Source: Acidobacteriota bacterium
Lineage (GTDB): Bacteria; Acidobacteriota; Blastocatellia; Pyrinomonadales; Pyrinomonadaceae
Assembly: GCA_020200135.1 (NCBI GenBank)
Contig: JAIVJI010000068.1
Location: 1 to 64,000 of the forward strand
Length of the DNA: 64,000 bases
Reading direction: 5' to 3'
Shown here: positions 38,801 to 50,565 of the stretch, piece by piece
How positions within the stretch are numbered: position 1 is the first letter of the stretch
Layout of the letters: the number at the start of each line of letters is the position of its first letter
Program-made: the position numbers and the translations under genes
Notes under the pieces: model-generated
What the model saw: only the letters and a program-made list of their open reading frames with translations
What the model was told of the DNA's origin: nothing
Databases searched by the model: none

Positions 38801-39043
38801 CTACGCTTTATTTTTATTGTTTCGCAGGTGCATTTGAGTAGGGCAGCAAAGCCGTCCGAGCCTCCTCCGAAAGGGATGCTAGGAACTGTTCTTTCAGTGG
38901 CCGTTGGCCGAGCAGATGGTCAGAAGTGTGACCGCTGCTGGAACTACTCGACGTTCGTCGGACAGTCTAATCGTTATCCCACCGTCTGCGAGCGCTGCGT
39001 CGAGGCGCTGGCCGAGATAGAGGCCGAGGGGGGCGCGCGGTGA
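35873..39043 (+). CDS. ileS: Isoleucyl-tRNA synthetase
   Basis: [58 protein letters not shown] (KMSKS-like region); [12 protein letters not shown]...CERC zinc motif. Confidence 0.95.
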   Translation: [1056 protein letters not shown]

Positions 39044-39624
39044 GCGTGGCGGGCAGTCATCGCGTGGGCGGGGGTCGCGGGGTCGGCTGGCGCGCGGCGT
39101 ACCTGTTGGCCGCCGCCGCGCTCTACCTGGCCGACCAGGCGTCGAAGGCTTGGGCGGTGAAGCGCCTGCGCGACGGCGAGGTCGTCAAGGTCTTCGACGG
39201 CCTGCTGCACTTCGGCTACGCGGAGAACCCCGGCATCGCGTTCGGGCGCTTGCAGGGCGGCGGCGAGTTCGGGCGGTGGATGCTGGCGGCGCTGGCGGCG
39301 CTGGCGGTCACGGGGCTGCTGGCTTACTTCCTCCGCACGAAGCGGACGGAAGACCGCCTGCTCGGGGCGCTCGCCCTGCTGCTCGCGGGCGTGGCCGGCA
39401 ACCTGACCGACCGCGTGCGGCTCGGCCACGTCGTAGACTTCATAGAAGTCTTCATCGGCTCGTACCAGTGGCCGACCTTCAACGTCGCCGACGCGGCCAT
39501 CTGCACGGGCGCCGCGCTGCTCGCGCTCGACCTCATCCTCGAGGGGCGGCGCGAGGGGCGCGAGGCGAAGGCCAGGGCCGAGGGCGGCACCGAGGCGGCT
39601 GAGGCGGCGCGGAGGATTTTATGA
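39040..39624 (+). CDS. lspA: Lipoprotein signal peptidase (signal peptidase II)
   Basis: YLADQASKAWAVKRL...ENPGIAFG...GNLTDRVRLGHVVDFIEVFIGSYQWPTFNVADAAICTGA. Confidence 0.95.
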   Translation: MSVAGSHRVGGGRGVGWRAAYLLAAAALYLADQASKAWAVKRLRDGEVVKVFDGLLHFGYAENPGIAFGRLQGGGEFGRWMLAALAALAVTGLLAYFLRTKRTEDRLLGALALLLAGVAGNLTDRVRLGHVVDFIEVFIGSYQWPTFNVADAAICTGAALLALDLILEGRREGREAKARAEGGTEAAEAARRIL

Positions 39625-40634
39625 GAGCTTTGAGACATGGACTCGCGGGGCTTTTCGTCCTGCTCGGCGCGTTGGCCTGCCCGCCCGCGACGTTCGCGCA
39701 GGGCGGCGCCCCCGCGCAGGCCCCCGCGCGGGCGGCGTCGAAGTCCGAGCCGGCCGTGCTCGAAACGCCGGGCGGCAAGCTGCACGGCACGCTCGAGTTG
39801 CCGGCGGCGGGGCGCGCGCCCTACCCCGTCGTGCTCATCATCGCGGGTTCGGGGCCGACCGACCGCAACGGCAACTCGGCCGCCCTCCCCGGCGCGAACA
39901 ACAGCCTCAAGTATTTGGCCGAAGGGCTCGCCGCGGAGGGCATCGCCTCGCTCCGCTGCGACAAGCGCGGCGTGGCCGAGAGCGTGATGGCGGCGAAGTC
40001 CGAGTCGGACTTGCGCTTCGACACCTACATCGAGGACGCGGTGCTGTGGGGCCGGAAGCTGCGCGGCGACGCGCGCTTCTCCGCGCTCGTCGTCGCCGGG
40101 CACAGCGAGGGCTCGCTCATCGGCATGGTCGCGGCGCGGACGCTCGGCGCCGACGGGTTCATCTCGGTCGCCGGCGCGGGGCGGCGCATCGACGTCGTCA
40201 TCCTCGAACAGGTGAAGCCGCAGTTCACGCCCGAGCAGTACGCGAAGACCGAGGCGGGCCTCAAGTCGCTGCTGGAGGGCAAGACGATTCCCGACGTCCC
40301 GGCCGACGACATCCTCTTCCGCCCGAGCATCCAGCCCTACATCATCTCGTGGCTCAAGTACGACCCGGCGAAGGAGGTCGCCAGGCTCGCGGTGCCCGTC
40401 CTCGTCACGCAGGGGACGCACGACTTGCAGGCCCGGCCCGAGGACGCGAAGGCGCTCGCGGCGGCGAAGCCCGACGCGCGGCTCGTGCTCGTCGAGGGCA
40501 TGAACCACGTCCTCAAGATGACGCCCGCCGACCCGAAGCAACAGGCCGCCTCCTACAGCGACCCCGCGCTCCCGGTCGCGCCCAAATTTCTCGCGGAGGT
40601 CGCCGCCTTCGTCAAGGGGGTTAAGAAGAAGTAG
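39621..40634 (+). CDS. Secreted alpha/beta hydrolase
   Basis: YPVVLIIAGSGPTDRNGNSAALPGANNSLKYLAEGLAAEGIASLRCDKRGVAES...VVAGHSEGSLIG. Confidence 0.85.
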   Translation: MRALRHGLAGLFVLLGALACPPATFAQGGAPAQAPARAASKSEPAVLETPGGKLHGTLELPAAGRAPYPVVLIIAGSGPTDRNGNSAALPGANNSLKYLAEGLAAEGIASLRCDKRGVAESVMAAKSESDLRFDTYIEDAVLWGRKLRGDARFSALVVAGHSEGSLIGMVAARTLGADGFISVAGAGRRIDVVILEQVKPQFTPEQYAKTEAGLKSLLEGKTIPDVPADDILFRPSIQPYIISWLKYDPAKEVARLAVPVLVTQGTHDLQARPEDAKALAAAKPDARLVLVEGMNHVLKMTPADPKQQAASYSDPALPVAPKFLAEVAAFVKGVKKK

Positions 40635-40748
40635 ACGGTAGACAGCAGTCAGTAGCCAGTAGGCTCCGCCCAACGGATGCTGACGCTGACACCCTGACGG
40701 CTCGATATAACGAATGCTTTTCTACTGACTACTGACTACTGTCTACTG
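40631..40748. repeat. Heptad foldback repeat, family 1, copy D
   Basis: agtagacggtagacagcagtcagtagccagtagg / ctactgactactgactactgtctactg; loop ctccgc...gctgacgctgacac shared with copy A. Confidence 0.9.
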
Positions 40749-40756
40749 ATTCAAAG

Positions 40757-41578
40757 ATGTATCCCGAGCTATTCCGCATCGGCGGGTTTCCGGTCAACAC
40801 GTACGGCGTGCTTCTGGCGCTGGCGTTCATGGCGGCGCTGTTCGTGGCGTCGCGTTTGGGCGCGCGCGACGGGCTGCCGCGCGAGCGCGTCTTCGACCTC
40901 GGGCTGTGGATGCTGCTGGGCGGGCTCGTCGGCTCGAAGCTGCTGCTGATGCTGGCCGAGCCGGACTACGGCGCGGACTGGCGCAACCTGCTCTCGATAG
41001 ACTTCCTGCGCTCGGGCGGCGTCTGGTACGGCGGCTTCCTCGGGGGGCTCCTGACGGGGGTGCTGCTGATACGACGCTACCGTCTCCCGTTCTGGAAAGT
41101 CCTGGACGCGTTCGCGCCGGGCGTCGCCATCGGGCAGGCCGTCGGGCGTCAGGGCTGCTTCGCCGCCGGGTGCTGCTGGGGTCGGCCGACCGATGTGCCG
41201 TGGGGCGTCGAGTTCGGCGAGGCCGCGCACGCCATCACCGGCGTCCCCGCGGGCGTCCACCTCCACCCGACGCAGCTCTACGAGTCGTTCGCCGCGGTCG
41301 TCATCTTCCTGCTCCTGTACCTTCTCCACCGGCGCAAGCGTTTCGACGGCCAGGTCATCGCGGCCTACGCGGCGCTCTACGGCCTGACGCGCTTCACCAT
41401 CGAGTTCTTCCGCGACGACCCGCGCGGAGACATCCTCGGCTTGACGACTCTGACCGGACTCTCGACCTCGCAGCTCATCAGCCTCCTCGTCGTCGCGGGC
41501 GGCGTCGTCTTCCTCCTCCTGCGCCGGCGCCGCGCGCCCGGCGCGTCGCCCGCCGAGCCGGACGCCGCCAGCGCATGA
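40757..41578 (+). CDS. lgt: Prolipoprotein diacylglyceryl transferase
   Basis: GGVWYGGFLGGLLTGVLLIRRYRLPFWKVLDAFAPGVAIGQAVGRQGCFAAGCCWGRPT; HPTQLYES. Confidence 0.95.
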   Translation: MYPELFRIGGFPVNTYGVLLALAFMAALFVASRLGARDGLPRERVFDLGLWMLLGGLVGSKLLLMLAEPDYGADWRNLLSIDFLRSGGVWYGGFLGGLLTGVLLIRRYRLPFWKVLDAFAPGVAIGQAVGRQGCFAAGCCWGRPTDVPWGVEFGEAAHAITGVPAGVHLHPTQLYESFAAVVIFLLLYLLHRRKRFDGQVIAAYAALYGLTRFTIEFFRDDPRGDILGLTTLTGLSTSQLISLLVVAGGVVFLLLRRRRAPGASPAEPDAASA

Positions 41579-42597
41579 GCCACGAACAGGACAACCCCGA
41601 GACGGACGCCGGGACGGTCGCGGCCGGCGCCGCCCTTGAGCCGGGGGCCGAGCCGCTCACCTTCGTCGCGGGGGCGTCGGACGCGGGCGCGCGACTCGAC
41701 GCGTTTCTGGCCGCGAGGGTCGAGGGCGTGAGCCGCTCGACCCTGAAGCGCGTCATCGACGACGGCGACGTGCTCGTGGGCGGGCGCGCGGCCAAGCCCT
41801 CGCACAAGCTGAAGGCGGGCGAGCGCGTCGAGGTCGAGCTGCCCGCGCCGCCGCCGTCCGAGATAGAGCCCGAGGAGATTCCGCTCGACATCCTCCACGA
41901 GGACGACGAGGTCGTCGTCGTCAACAAGCCCGCCGGCCTCGTCGTCCACCCGGCGTCGGGCGTCCCCGGCGGGACGCTCGCCAACGCGCTCGCCTTCCAC
42001 TTCGCGCGGCTGGCGCCGGGCGGCGGCGCGCTCCGCCCCGGCATCGTCCACCGGCTCGACCGCGACACCTCGGGCGCCATCGTCATCGCCAAGACGGCGC
42101 GCGCGCACGAGCACCTTTCGGACCAGTTCCGCGCGCGCACGGTCTTCAAGTCCTACGCCGCGCTCGTCCACGGCGTGACGAAGGAGGAGAAGGGGAAGGT
42201 CGAGGAGCCACTCGCGCGCGACCCGCGCAACCGCACGCGGATGGCCGTCGCGCGCGGCGGGCGGGCGGCCCTCTCGCTCTGGCGCGTGCGCGGCCGCTAC
42301 GAGCGCATGACGCTCCTCGACGTGCAGATCAAGACCGGCCGGACGCACCAGATACGCGTCCACCTCGCGTGGCTCAAGCACCCCGTCGTCGGCGACGAGA
42401 GCTACGGCGGCGGGCGCGACAAGACCATCGCCGACCCACTCTTGCGCGCGCGCGTCCGCGGGCTCGGCCGCCAGTTCCTCCACGCCGAGCGCCTCGGCTT
42501 CCACCACCCCTCGACGGGCGAGTGGCTGAGCTTGACCGCGCCGCTCCCGCCCGAGCTGTCCGACTTCCTCGCCGCGCTCGAACCGGGAGGGAATTAA
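41575..42597 (+). CDS. rluD: RluA-family 23S rRNA pseudouridine synthase
   Basis: GIVHRLDRDTSGAIVIAKT; S4-like N-term; KTGRTHQIRVHLAWLKHPVVGDESYG; ATGA overlap with lgt. Confidence 0.88.
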   Translation: MSHEQDNPETDAGTVAAGAALEPGAEPLTFVAGASDAGARLDAFLAARVEGVSRSTLKRVIDDGDVLVGGRAAKPSHKLKAGERVEVELPAPPPSEIEPEEIPLDILHEDDEVVVVNKPAGLVVHPASGVPGGTLANALAFHFARLAPGGGALRPGIVHRLDRDTSGAIVIAKTARAHEHLSDQFRARTVFKSYAALVHGVTKEEKGKVEEPLARDPRNRTRMAVARGGRAALSLWRVRGRYERMTLLDVQIKTGRTHQIRVHLAWLKHPVVGDESYGGGRDKTIADPLLRARVRGLGRQFLHAERLGFHHPSTGEWLSLTAPLPPELSDFLAALEPGGN

Positions 42598-42678
42598 CAT
42601 GGATGGACAGGATTGACAGGATGAGGGATTGAAAATCTTAAATCCTTATCCTGTCAATCCTGTCCATCCATGTTAATT
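42592..42678. repeat. Perfect 31-bp inverted repeat built on 9-nt units (GGATGGACA/GGATTGACA)
   Basis: aattaacatggatggacaggattgacaggat / atcctgtcaatcctgtccatccatgttaatt. Confidence 0.9.
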
Positions 42679-42825
42679 CGTCCCCACGCTTCGCGGCCCG
42701 GTCGCCGTTGCTTTATACTGTCCGGCACTGGGGAAGCAACGACCGCGCCGGCCGCGGGCATCGAAAGGGGTGCTCGAATCGGCTGAAAACCCCGAGGTTT
42801 CACCCGCGCTCCCCTTCATTCGCCT

Positions 42826-43848
42826 ATGAACAACCCGAGACTCTGGCTTTCGCTCGCCGCACTCGCCTGCGCCCTCTTGGGCGCGGCCGCCGCCCCGCGC
42901 CCTTCGGGGGCGCAGACGCAGGCACCCGCCGCCCCGCGCCAGACGCCGACGCCGCCGCGCGACGAGGTCGAGGGCACGGTCGTCTCGCGCGTGGTGCGCG
43001 TCCCCGTCACCGTGCTCGACAAGAAGGGGACGCCCGTGACGGGGCTGACGCGCGACGACTTCCTCGTCTTCGAGGACAAGCGCCCCGTCCAGTTCGACTT
43101 CCTCGGCGAGATCAAGGAGCTGGAGAAGCTCCCCATCTACATCGGCGTCCTGATGGACACGTCGAGCTCGACCTCAGGCAAGCTCGGGTTCGAGAAGGAG
43201 GCGGCGATGAACTTCTTCGACGTCGTCACGCGCTCGCGCAAGGACTGGGGCGCCTTCGTCACCTTCGACGACGAGGTCAAGCTCCGGCAGGACTTCACGC
43301 GCAACCTCGACCTGCTCAGGAAGGCCATCGACGGCGTGAAGAAGCCGGGGACGCAGACCTCGCTCTTCGACGCCATCTGGCAGTTCTGCGACCAGAAGAT
43401 GCGCGGCGTGCCCAGCCCGCGCCGCGCGCTCGTCATCATCACCGACGGCGACGACACCTACAGCCGCGCGCGCATCGAAGACGCCATCGCCATCGCGCAG
43501 AAGACCGACACCATCATCTTCTCCATCTCGACCAAGGGCGGCTTCATCGGGAGCGCGGTGCCCGGCGTCGAGGCCGGCACGGTCAAGGACTCGGGCGACA
43601 AGGAGCTGCAGAAGCTGGCGCAGGAGACGGGCGGCCGCGCCTTCTACACCGGCGACATGCTCGCGCTCGAACGCGCCTTCAAGAAGATCGGCGAGGAGCT
43701 GCGCTCGCAGTACCTTTTGACCTACCGCCCCGAGGGCCCCTTCGACGGCGGCTACCGCCGCATCGAGGTCAGGGTCGCCACCGGCGAGAAGTACAAGGTC
43801 AACTCCAAAAAGGGCTACACCGCCGACAGGGATTTGTTAAGCAAGTAA
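42826..43848 (+). CDS. VWA-domain secreted protein (VWFA-related)
   Basis: VPVTVLDKKGTPVTGLTRDDFLVFEDKRPVQFDF; IGVLMDTSSSTSGKL; VIITDGDDTYSRA; ELRSQYLLTYRPE. Confidence 0.85.
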   Translation: MNNPRLWLSLAALACALLGAAAAPRPSGAQTQAPAAPRQTPTPPRDEVEGTVVSRVVRVPVTVLDKKGTPVTGLTRDDFLVFEDKRPVQFDFLGEIKELEKLPIYIGVLMDTSSSTSGKLGFEKEAAMNFFDVVTRSRKDWGAFVTFDDEVKLRQDFTRNLDLLRKAIDGVKKPGTQTSLFDAIWQFCDQKMRGVPSPRRALVIITDGDDTYSRARIEDAIAIAQKTDTIIFSISTKGGFIGSAVPGVEAGTVKDSGDKELQKLAQETGGRAFYTGDMLALERAFKKIGEELRSQYLLTYRPEGPFDGGYRRIEVRVATGEKYKVNSKKGYTADRDLLSK

Positions 43849-43921
43849 ACCGTGAACCGTAAACCGTGACGAGGTAAAACCAAATCTTACTTGTCACGGT
43901 TCACGGTTCACGGTTCACGAG
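43845..43921. repeat. Heptad foldback repeat, family 2, copy 2
   Basis: gtaaaccgtgaaccgtaaaccgtgacga / tgtcacggttcacggttcacggttcacgag. Confidence 0.9.
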
Positions 43922-43928
43922 GAAAGAG

Positions 43929-45029
43929 ATGTCTACTCATAAGAGGTTCGTGTTAGTTCTGGCGCTGGCCCTGGCGTGCGCCGTGCCGTTCGCGGGGGCG
44001 GGCGCGAGCGCGCGGCGGCAGACGGCGCCGCCGCCGCAGCGCCCCGCGCCGCCGCCGCAGCGGCCGGACGTGCCGCTCGACGACGAGGACGTGGAGCGCG
44101 TCGAGACCGACCTGACCAACGTGCTCTTCACCGCCGTCGACAAGAACAAGCGCTTCGTCACCGCGCTCAAGCAGGAGGACATCCGCGTCCTCGAAGACGG
44201 CGTGCCGCAGCAGGTCTTCACCTTCCAGCGCGAGACCGACCGCCCGCTCTCGCTCGCCATCCTCATCGACGTCTCCGCCTCGCAGGAGCGCACGCTCCCC
44301 GAGGAGAAGTCGGCCGCGCAGCGCTTCGTCGACACCGTCATCCGCCAGCAGAAGGACGAGGTGGCCGTGCTCAGCTTCACCGGCGAGGCCACGCTCGAAC
44401 AGGGCTTGACCGGGAGTGTGGCGCGCATCCGCCGCGCCATCGACAAGGTCGAGTTCACGCCGCCCTCGGGCTACGTCGGCGGGGGCATCCTCGTCGGCAC
44501 GCCCCCCATCTCGGGCGACAACCAGTCGCGCGCCGCCTCGACCGCCATCTGGGACGCCATCTGGGTCACCTCGCGCGAGGTCCTGGCCGAATCCTCCGAC
44601 AAGACGCGCCGCGCCATCATCCTGCTCTCCGACGGCGTCGACACCAGCAGCCGGCTCAAGATGAGCGAGGCGGTGGACTCGGCGCTCAAGGCCGACGCCA
44701 TCATCTACGCCGTCGGCATCGGCGACAGCTTCAGCTTCGACGGCGTGGACGAGGGCTCGATGCGCAAGATCGCCGAACGCACCGGCGGGCGCGCCTACTT
44801 CCCGCGCAACGAGGACGACCTCCGCGTCGCCTTCGCGCAGATTCAGGAGGAGCTGCGCTCGCAGTACCTCATCGCCTACTCGCCCTCGAACAAGTCGAAG
44901 GACGGCTCCTTCCGCAAGGTGCAGATCGAGGTCGCCAACCCCGAGCTGAAGAAGCAGAACCTGCGGCTCACCTACCGCCAGGGCTACTTCGCGCGCAGCG
45001 CCGTGGACGCCCGCCCCAAGTCGAAGTAA
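43929..45029 (+). CDS. VWA-domain secreted protein (VWFA-related)
   Basis: LAILIDVSASQERTLPEEKSAAQRFV; AIILLSDGVDTSSRL; ELKKQNLRLTYRQGYFARS. Confidence 0.85.
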   Translation: MSTHKRFVLVLALALACAVPFAGAGASARRQTAPPPQRPAPPPQRPDVPLDDEDVERVETDLTNVLFTAVDKNKRFVTALKQEDIRVLEDGVPQQVFTFQRETDRPLSLAILIDVSASQERTLPEEKSAAQRFVDTVIRQQKDEVAVLSFTGEATLEQGLTGSVARIRRAIDKVEFTPPSGYVGGGILVGTPPISGDNQSRAASTAIWDAIWVTSREVLAESSDKTRRAIILLSDGVDTSSRLKMSEAVDSALKADAIIYAVGIGDSFSFDGVDEGSMRKIAERTGGRAYFPRNEDDLRVAFAQIQEELRSQYLIAYSPSNKSKDGSFRKVQIEVANPELKKQNLRLTYRQGYFARSAVDARPKSK

Positions 45030-45058
45030 AGGCGAGGCGCGAGGCGGAGTGAACGAAT

Positions 45059-45091
45059 GACGAGGGGGAGGCCGACCGCCGCCCCCTCGTC
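45059..45091. terminator. Hairpin downstream of VWA gene
   Basis: gacgagggggaggccgaccgccgccccctcgtc. Confidence 0.5.
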
Positions 45092-45359
45092 GTCCATCGC
45101 CCGGCATTGCCTTCCTCTTTTCTGGATGACAAGGCCGCTAAGGCTTTGTTATATTCAGACTTGACCGGCGCCGGCGCCGCCCCGTGCGGGGAGGCCGGCG
45201 GGCTGGAGCAAGAGGTCTCGAGCGCCTCACCCTTTTAGAAGGTCCGAAGCCCCTCCTCTCGACAATCTTTCAGCCGAAGACGCCGCCCCGCCGAGGCGGA
45301 AGCGTCCGGAGCCGCGCGACCCTGTCAGGTCTTCTCATCTCTTCCGCAGAGAGAAAGTC

Positions 45360-48878
<3,519 letters not shown>

Positions 48879-48949
48879 GCCGTTGGGCCGTGCCGCGCGC
48901 CGCGCCTTCCTTGCCCGACGCCCGCACGGCGTCTATATTGAGCCTCGAC

Positions 48950-49564
48950 ATGAGACGCCTAACCTTCTTCCTGACGCTCGCCTTCGTCGCGCTGCTCGCC
49001 GCGAACTCCGCCAACGCGCAGGCCGACCCGCCGCCCCCGCCGCCGCCGGTCCCGGACTACTCGCCGCAGCGCTGGAAGGAGTACGTCTACGAGCAGGACA
49101 ACGTCAGGTTCCGCTTCCCCGTCGAGCCGAAGATTAAGACCACGAGCACGAACGAGTCCTTCGGCACGGTGATGAGCCGGAGCTACCGCCGCGAATCGTT
49201 CCTCGTGCTCGAGCTGACGGTGAACGAGTACCCGGCTGACATAGACTTCGAGAAGGCGATGCCCTCGAAGGAGCTGCTCGAAAAGATGCGCGACGCGGGG
49301 CTGGCGGAAGTCAAAGACGTAAACCCGAAGGTCATCAGAGAGTCGGACATCACGGTGGACGGCCACGCCGGGAAGTTTCTGCACGTCGAGACCTCCAACG
49401 GCCAGAGCATCCGGCTCAAGTTCTTCGTCGTGAAGAACCGCATGTATTTCAGCTACGCGGAGGTCAGGAAGGGGCAGAAGCACGGCACCAACTACGAGAA
49501 CGACTTCGAGCAGGTCGCGATGGGATTCCTTGATTCGATCAGGCTGGTCTCGGCCGGCAAGTAG
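48950..49564 (+). CDS. Secreted hypothetical protein
   Basis: MRRLTFFLTLAFVALLAANSANAQADPPPPPPPVPDYSPQRWKEYVYEQDNVRFRFP. Confidence 0.65.
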   Translation: MRRLTFFLTLAFVALLAANSANAQADPPPPPPPVPDYSPQRWKEYVYEQDNVRFRFPVEPKIKTTSTNESFGTVMSRSYRRESFLVLELTVNEYPADIDFEKAMPSKELLEKMRDAGLAEVKDVNPKVIRESDITVDGHAGKFLHVETSNGQSIRLKFFVVKNRMYFSYAEVRKGQKHGTNYENDFEQVAMGFLDSIRLVSAGK

Positions 49565-49600
49565 CGCGGCCGGGTCTTCTTTCGCGGCCGACGAACGAAG

Positions 49601-49634
49601 CCGCCCGCGCGGGGGACGCTCCCCGCGCGGGCGG
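49601..49634. terminator. Bidirectional hairpin between convergent genes
   Basis: ccgcccgcgcgggg-gacgct-ccccgcgcgggcgg. Confidence 0.65.
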
Positions 49635-49655
49635 CTCGGCTTTTGTCCCGCGGTG

Positions 49656-50474
49656 TTAGCGCTCGCCCCGGCCCATCTCGACTTCGGTTTCGAGGGAGAC
49701 GACGAGGTTGCGGACGCTGGGCTGGTCGATGGGCTCGACGAGGCGGAGGGCTTCGTCGAGGACGCGGCGCTGGTGCTCGGGCCACTCCGGCTTGCCGACG
49801 ACGCAGCCGAACTCGCCCGCGTAGTAGGCGGCGCGCGGCGGGCGCGCCCGCTCGACCGCCGCGCGGTCGACGGCGAGCATCATCGTCGGGATGCCGGCTA
49901 CCTCGATGGCGCGCGCCGCGAGCGAGAGCGTCTGGTGGCAGAGCCGCGAGGCCGGGACGAGCAGGACGGCCTGCACCTCGTAGCGGCGGACGCGCTCGAC
50001 CAGCTCGGGCAGCCCCGCGGCGGCGAAGCGCGCGGCGTTGGGGATGAAGCCCGAGAGGCTCCAGAAGATCGGGTTGAGCTGGCCGATGATGCCGTTGCCC
50101 TCGAACTCCTTGAGGCGGCCGATGGGCACCTGCGAGTTCATGTCGGCGCGGACGGCCGCCGGGTCGTAGCCGCGCGGCGTCCACTTCAAATCGTCGGGGC
50201 CGACCTCGATGGGGATTTCGCGGAAGGACGTGTCGCCGCCGAAGGTCTCGGTGTCGAAGGGCTCGGTGCCGTCGACGTAGGCGCCGGCCGAGCTGACGAG
50301 CGCGAGGTTGAGCATCGGGAGCGCGCGCCGCGCCGGGCGGAAGGGCGCGCGCCGGTTCTCGACCCAGGGGTAGTGCCCGCCCACTTCGTCGCCGCGCAGC
50401 TCGTTGATCTGCTTCCAGCGCGCGTAGCGGTCGCGCCACTCCTCCGCGCCTTCAAGTATCTCGACTTGAGACAT
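49656..50474 (-). CDS. Glycine/sarcosine/betaine/D-proline reductase selenoprotein B-family-like protein (Cys form)
   Basis: NQLNPIFWSLSGFIPN-type region (GQLNPIFWSLSGFIPN), YEVQAVLLVPASRLCHQTLSLAARAIEVAGIPTMML, FPLG-like tail. Confidence 0.55.
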   Translation of the reverse strand: MSQVEILEGAEEWRDRYARWKQINELRGDEVGGHYPWVENRRAPFRPARRALPMLNLALVSSAGAYVDGTEPFDTETFGGDTSFREIPIEVGPDDLKWTPRGYDPAAVRADMNSQVPIGRLKEFEGNGIIGQLNPIFWSLSGFIPNAARFAAAGLPELVERVRRYEVQAVLLVPASRLCHQTLSLAARAIEVAGIPTMMLAVDRAAVERARPPRAAYYAGEFGCVVGKPEWPEHQRRVLDEALRLVEPIDQPSVRNLVVSLETEVEMGRGER

Positions 50475-50565
50475 CCTCGGTCCTCCCGGCCTTTTTGCTT
50501 GTCGATGCTTGCGGCGATTCTAAAGCACAAAGCGCGCGCGCGGAAGGGCGGCCGCGTCGGCCGCC

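Noticed and set aside
45130-45359. c-di-GMP or other riboswitch in the sensor-kinase leader
   Set aside because: GC-rich hairpins present but no match to conserved riboswitch core motifs that I could recognise.
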